A stretch of 17,940 nt of DNA from Nitrososphaerales archaeon TH1177. Its GTDB lineage: Archaea; Thermoproteota; Nitrososphaeria; Nitrososphaerales; Nitrososphaeraceae. The notes beneath the pieces are model-generated. The model saw nothing but the letters and a program-made list of their open reading frames with translations, was not told the origin of the DNA and searched no databases. Both the position numbers and the translations under genes were made by a program. Below, in pieces: positions 15,465-17,940 of this stretch (positions are counted from its first letter, which is position 1; each line of letters starts with the position of its first letter). The DNA lies in NCBI GenBank assembly GCA_014523515.1, contig JAATVJ010000219.1:1-17940 (forward strand). Direction: 5' to 3'.

Positions 15465-15941
15465 TTGTTGAAAAAATTTATTAATTTTTATTTGCGTTAT
15501 CAAAATCTTAACCTAAAGATCTCATTCTTATTAATCTCGTTACAATTATTACACCTTTATTGGCTTACAACAGACGTTGTTCTATATCGCATTACAGGAA
15601 CAGATTATTTTGTAGAAACATCTGGATTTGTTTTATTGTTTATAATAATTGACTATATTGAAATTCCTGCTTTAGTTTCTGGAATAATATATTATTTCTT
15701 TAATTTAATTTATAATAAAAAAGAAACAGAAAAAAGAATTAAAAATACAATTTTCTTAGTTCTATTGGCAATACAATCAATTCATATCTTATGGATTACA
15801 GACGATATAGTTTATTCAACTTTTGTAGGTGCTGATTTAATTGAAATTCCAGAATATCTTGTATGGATTGCAATTCTAATAGATTATCTAGAACTACCTG
15901 TAATTTATGATCTTTTAAAAAGGATCATTAAAAAAGAATAA
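15465..15941 (+). CDS. Membrane protein of two homologous halves (158 aa, about 4 TM)
   Basis: The protein has four hydrophobic segments, at about 20-40, 53-82, 95-118 and 130-150. It contains an internal duplication with a constant 77-residue offset: QLLHLYWLTTDVV (27-39) matches QSIHILWITDDIV (104-116), and FIIIDYIEIP (59-68) matches AILIDYLELP (136-145). Conserved in both halves are Q27/Q104, H30/H107, W33/W110, D37/D114, G45/G122, D47/D124, D63/D140, Y64/Y141, E66/E143 and P68/P145. Repeated polar residues inside or near membrane spans suggest a functional site (metal, proton or cofactor), which is inference. I do not recognise the family. The start is TTG at 15465; an upstream ATG at 15455 is out of frame and no in-frame ATG exists. 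It is the only intact complete gene on the plus strand. Confidence 0.8.
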   Translation: MLKKFINFYLRYQNLNLKISFLLISLQLLHLYWLTTDVVLYRITGTDYFVETSGFVLLFIIIDYIEIPALVSGIIYYFFNLIYNKKETEKRIKNTIFLVLLAIQSIHILWITDDIVYSTFVGADLIEIPEYLVWIAILIDYLELPVIYDLLKRIIKKE

Positions 15942-16005
15942 TCAAACATACAAATACCATACAAAGTGAATTCAATGTAATTGTTCTTTTAAAATGAAAT
16001 TAAAT

Positions 16006-16042
16006 ATTAATAATCATTATTAATTCAATATGAATATTGAAT
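16006..16042. terminator. Two adjacent perfect hairpins between convergent genes
   Basis: ATTAATAA-TCA-TTATTAAT (16006-16024) is followed, overlapping by two bases, by ATTCAATA-TGAA-TATTGAAT (16023-16042). Both have perfect 8-bp arms. They lie 65 bp past the stop of the membrane gene and 117 bp past the taw1 stop, so they could end transcription in both directions. Archaeal termination relies mainly on T-runs, so an operator or IS footprint remains possible. Confidence 0.4.
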
Positions 16043-16158
16043 ACATCTTTTTGCCAATTAAATATGATAAATCTCATTAAATATATATGAAAAATATCTC
16101 TAAAATGAAAACATAATATTTAGTATTAGAAAATTAAAAAGTAGCAAATCAATTAAGT

Positions 16159-17205
16159 TTACTCACAGACGCTATTCTCTTCAAAATATTCCTTTATCCA
16201 TCTGTCAGCATATCTATTAAGATTTTGTAATACTACTATTCGAGAAATTTCACTTTCATCCATTATACTATAACCTTGTAGAGCTTTTTGAAGAGTATTA
16301 GTAAATTCTCTTACTTCTCTAACCTCAAGCATATTATCTTGCTTTAGTCTATTAGTAGACATTCCTATATGCATATACGATTTAATTTCAATAAAATTCG
16401 CATTTCCTTGGTTAATTACATCAACAAATTCAGGTATATTATTTAAATCGTTATTGTAGTTACGAATTAGAGTCATTCTTAATACTGTTCTTGTATTAAT
16501 TTCTGATAAAATATTTAATGTAGTAAGCCATCGATCCCATGCATCTTTATATTTTGGTCTATTTATTTGATAAAACATCTTTTTATTTGAAGCATTACTA
16601 GATAAATATAACTGAGTTGGTAAAGCATCTTCTTTTATTAAACGTTTAATCATTTCTGGTTCTTGACCATTTGTTACCAAAAAAATGGATTTAGTATTCT
16701 TTAATGATTTGAGATATTTAATTAAGTTAGGTAATTTTGGATACATGGTTGGTTCACCTGATAAAGAAATAGCATAATGAGCAGGAAATAACGATTCATC
16801 TAGTTTTTTCTTATTAGATTTAGAATTTCCGTAAAATCCTATAATTAATCTTTCTCTTTCTTTTAAGAGTTGATGTATAATTGCATCTGGTTCATCAACT
16901 AAATCCTCAGGCATATGTAATGTATCATAGAATTCTGTTGGACGCCAACAATATACACATCTATTTTCACAGTTCATTGCAGTTGGAGTCATTTCCATAC
17001 ATCTATGTGTAGAAATCCCATAGAACTTATGCTTATAACAATTCCCTTCGTTATAAAATGACTTTTTAGTCCAATGGCACAATTCTACAGCTGAATGATT
17101 AAAAACACCATATTTTGCCTTACGAAGTTTTGTTTGTAAACTTGGAGTAATATTAATCAAGTTATTCTCTTTATCATGATAAACATATTCATCGGAACAA
17201 CTCAT
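16159..17205 (-). CDS. taw1: tRNA 4-demethylwyosine synthase (AdoMet-dependent), Taw1/TYW1
   Basis: Taw1 is a radical-SAM enzyme that uses pyruvate and N1-methylguanosine-37 of tRNA-Phe to build the tricyclic 4-demethylwyosine base. The radical-SAM cluster motif is C79-x3-C83-x2-C86 (CENRCVYCWRP). The second iron-sulfur cluster is given by C43, C56 and C69, with the 12-residue spacings known for archaeal TYW1. SLSGEPTMYPKL near 148-159 is the SAM-binding GE(P) region, and LVTNGQEPEM and YLSSNASNKKMFYQINRP are further family blocks. The 348 residues fit archaeal Taw1 (about 310-350); the flavodoxin domain of eukaryotic TYW1 is absent, as expected. It starts at ATG 17203-17205 with no Shine-Dalgarno. 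Its downstream neighbour is convergent, so it is monocistronic. Confidence 0.94.
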   Translation of the reverse strand: MSCSDEYVYHDKENNLINITPSLQTKLRKAKYGVFNHSAVELCHWTKKSFYNEGNCYKHKFYGISTHRCMEMTPTAMNCENRCVYCWRPTEFYDTLHMPEDLVDEPDAIIHQLLKERERLIIGFYGNSKSNKKKLDESLFPAHYAISLSGEPTMYPKLPNLIKYLKSLKNTKSIFLVTNGQEPEMIKRLIKEDALPTQLYLSSNASNKKMFYQINRPKYKDAWDRWLTTLNILSEINTRTVLRMTLIRNYNNDLNNIPEFVDVINQGNANFIEIKSYMHIGMSTNRLKQDNMLEVREVREFTNTLQKALQGYSIMDESEISRIVVLQNLNRYADRWIKEYFEENSVCE

Positions 17206-17230
17206 ATATTTGGTAAAATAACAAACTAAT

Positions 17231-17240
17231 TTATATTTTA
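17231..17240 (-). promoter_or_regulatory. Candidate TATA box of taw1
   Basis: On the minus strand TAAAATATAA lies 25-35 bp upstream of the taw1 ATG. This fits a leaderless transcript. It is only about 17 bp from the presumed IS end. Confidence 0.4.
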
Positions 17241-17257
17241 ACTATATATTGAAAATG

Positions 17258-17273
17258 GGCTCTGTAGAGAGCC
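17258..17273. repeat. Subterminal hairpin at the presumed IS left end
   Basis: Perfect 6-bp inverted repeat with a GTAG loop, 31 bp before the TTG codon of the transposase frame. It may be a transposase recognition end or a structure limiting read-through into the transposase gene. Confidence 0.55.
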
Positions 17274-17303
17274 TCATAGCTAACTACCTTATACATCATA
17301 TCA

Positions 17304-17940
17304 TTGAATAAACAACAGTCCAAATACGTTAGATTAGCAGAATCATTATACCGCATTCTCAAACACAGTAGGATTCCATTATATCTTCATAAAAAGAGCA
17401 ACCATATCTATACAGTATGGCAACATATAGTACTAGTTACTATAAGACAGTATGAAGGCAAGAGTTATAGAATGTTTGCAGACTGGCTTGTTAAAGCATA
17501 CTATTTGAGACTATTTTTACAATTATCCAAAATACCTCACTATACAACATTACAGAAATTCACAAATAAAATCAATATAGTGATGCTTGGAAAGATCATT
17601 TCCTCTTTTATCATCTTTACAAATGCAAGACACATATTTGCTGGCATTGATGCAACTGCTGGATTTAAAATAACACATGCATCAGAATATTATACGAGTA
17701 AAGAAAGACTACGAAAAAAATATGCTAAACTGTCAATCGGAGCAGATGTTCTAAAACAAATAAGCTGCAGCGTCAAGGTAAGACGAGCTCCAACAACACG
17801 ACATGATAACATAGATTTCGCGCCAATTGTGACAAGAATATCAAAGATAAAATCATTATCGGTAGTTGTTGCAGATAAAGCATATGATAGTGAAGACAAT
17901 CATGTACTTGTTAGAGAGAATCTGAAGGAATTCAGTATTA
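17304..17940 (+). CDS. DDE transposase, IS5-like, partial (3' end beyond window)
   Basis: A frame without stops runs from 17280 to the edge. The peptide includes LNKQQSKYVRLAESLYRIL, then VWQHIVLVTIRQYEGKSYRMFADWL, then the first catalytic region FAGIDATAGFKITHASEYY, the block KKYAKLSIGADVLKQ, and VRRAPTTRHDNIDFAPIV. The second catalytic region is VVVADKAYDSEDNHVLVRE. The two D residues of the DDE triad are thus visible; the glutamate would lie past the edge. Relative to relatives I recall, there is an extra Ala in IDAT-A-GF and DKGYDS has become DKAYDS. No ATG occurs before residue 57; the likely starts are TTG 17304 or an eroded start at ATA 17298. It may be intact or mildly decayed. Confidence 0.8.
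   Translation, partial: MNKQQSKYVRLAESLYRILKHSRIPLYLHKKSNHIYTVWQHIVLVTIRQYEGKSYRMFADWLVKAYYLRLFLQLSKIPHYTTLQKFTNKINIVMLGKIISSFIIFTNARHIFAGIDATAGFKITHASEYYTSKERLRKKYAKLSIGADVLKQISCSVKVRRAPTTRHDNIDFAPIVTRISKIKSLSVVVADKAYDSEDNHVLVRENLKEFSI

Larger units (their letters stand above)
17257..17940 (+). mobile_element. IS5-like insertion sequence, left part (runs off window)
   Basis: The region begins with GGGCTCTGT, a sequence of the kind found at ends of IS5-related elements, and contains a plus-strand transposase frame open to the right edge. GGCTCT-GTAG-AGAGCC (17258-17273) forms a perfect hairpin at this end. The exact boundary, target duplication and right end cannot be seen. It lies about 50 bp upstream of taw1 in divergent orientation, close to but not inside its likely promoter. 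Confidence 0.65.

Noticed and set aside
17690..17899. Minus-strand ORF in the right-edge element
   Set aside because: It lies opposite the transposase frame, which carries the recognisable DDE motifs.
1..17940. CRISPR array, defence genes or toxin-antitoxin pair
   Set aside because: No regularly spaced repeats were seen, and no gene carries a recognisable nuclease, Cas, restriction or toxin motif apart from transposases.

Overview
This AT-rich window reads as a chromosome segment of a thaumarchaeon (Nitrososphaeria), most likely a soil ammonia oxidiser of the Nitrosocosmicus/Nitrososphaera type. The case rests on an archaeal RNA polymerase / ribosomal protein cluster in archaeal order, an RpoA that is one fused A'/A'' polypeptide (a thaumarchaeal trait; most other archaea split it), a clamp-loader large subunit, an archaeal Taw1 enzyme, a tRNA-His gene with a bulge-helix-bulge intron, and IS5-like transposases of types I associate with these organisms. 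The genus is inferred from base composition and IS types.

Layout. 1-93 is the 5' end of a minus-strand IS5-type transposase that leaves the window on the left. 231-3232 is a tight minus-strand cluster: a 379-residue protein of unknown function, the replication factor C large subunit (rfcL), a small zinc-binding protein that overlaps rfcL by 4 bp, and a 71-residue helical protein. 3233-4299 has no intact gene; it holds a GGAGG-loop hairpin (3300-3329) and a badly frameshifted IS5 transposase relic (3384-4218, plus strand). 4300-14112 is the minus-strand transcription/translation cluster, in transcription order rpoH, rpoB, rpoA, rpl30e, a single-span membrane protein, nusA, rps12, rps7. A tRNA-His(GTG) gene with a 25-nt intron lies just upstream of rpoH (14313-14412), after a NIF3-family gene (14471-15298). 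A plus-strand membrane protein made of two homologous halves (15465-15941) converges on taw1 (16159-17205); two adjacent perfect hairpins sit between them. From about 17257 to the right edge is the left part of another IS element with a transposase open to the edge.

How the genes work together. rpoH/rpoB/rpoA give the core of the polymerase. NusA, L30e, S12 and S7 link transcription to ribosome assembly; the usual archaeal order continues into elongation factor 1A, but here rps7 is followed by IS debris. The cluster is interrupted between rpl30e and nusA by the small membrane protein and a 163-bp gap, so nusA-rps12-rps7 may have its own promoter. rfcL belongs to DNA replication (PCNA loading), and its three tightly packed neighbours are unknown. 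taw1 and tRNA-His are tRNA-related but not functionally linked: wyosine modification acts on tRNA-Phe.

I found no CRISPR array, defence island, secondary-metabolite cluster or other clear new multi-gene system. The most interesting unexplained items are the rfcL neighbourhood, the internally duplicated membrane protein, the membrane gene inserted in the ribosomal operon, and three IS5-like elements of three different types within 18 kb.
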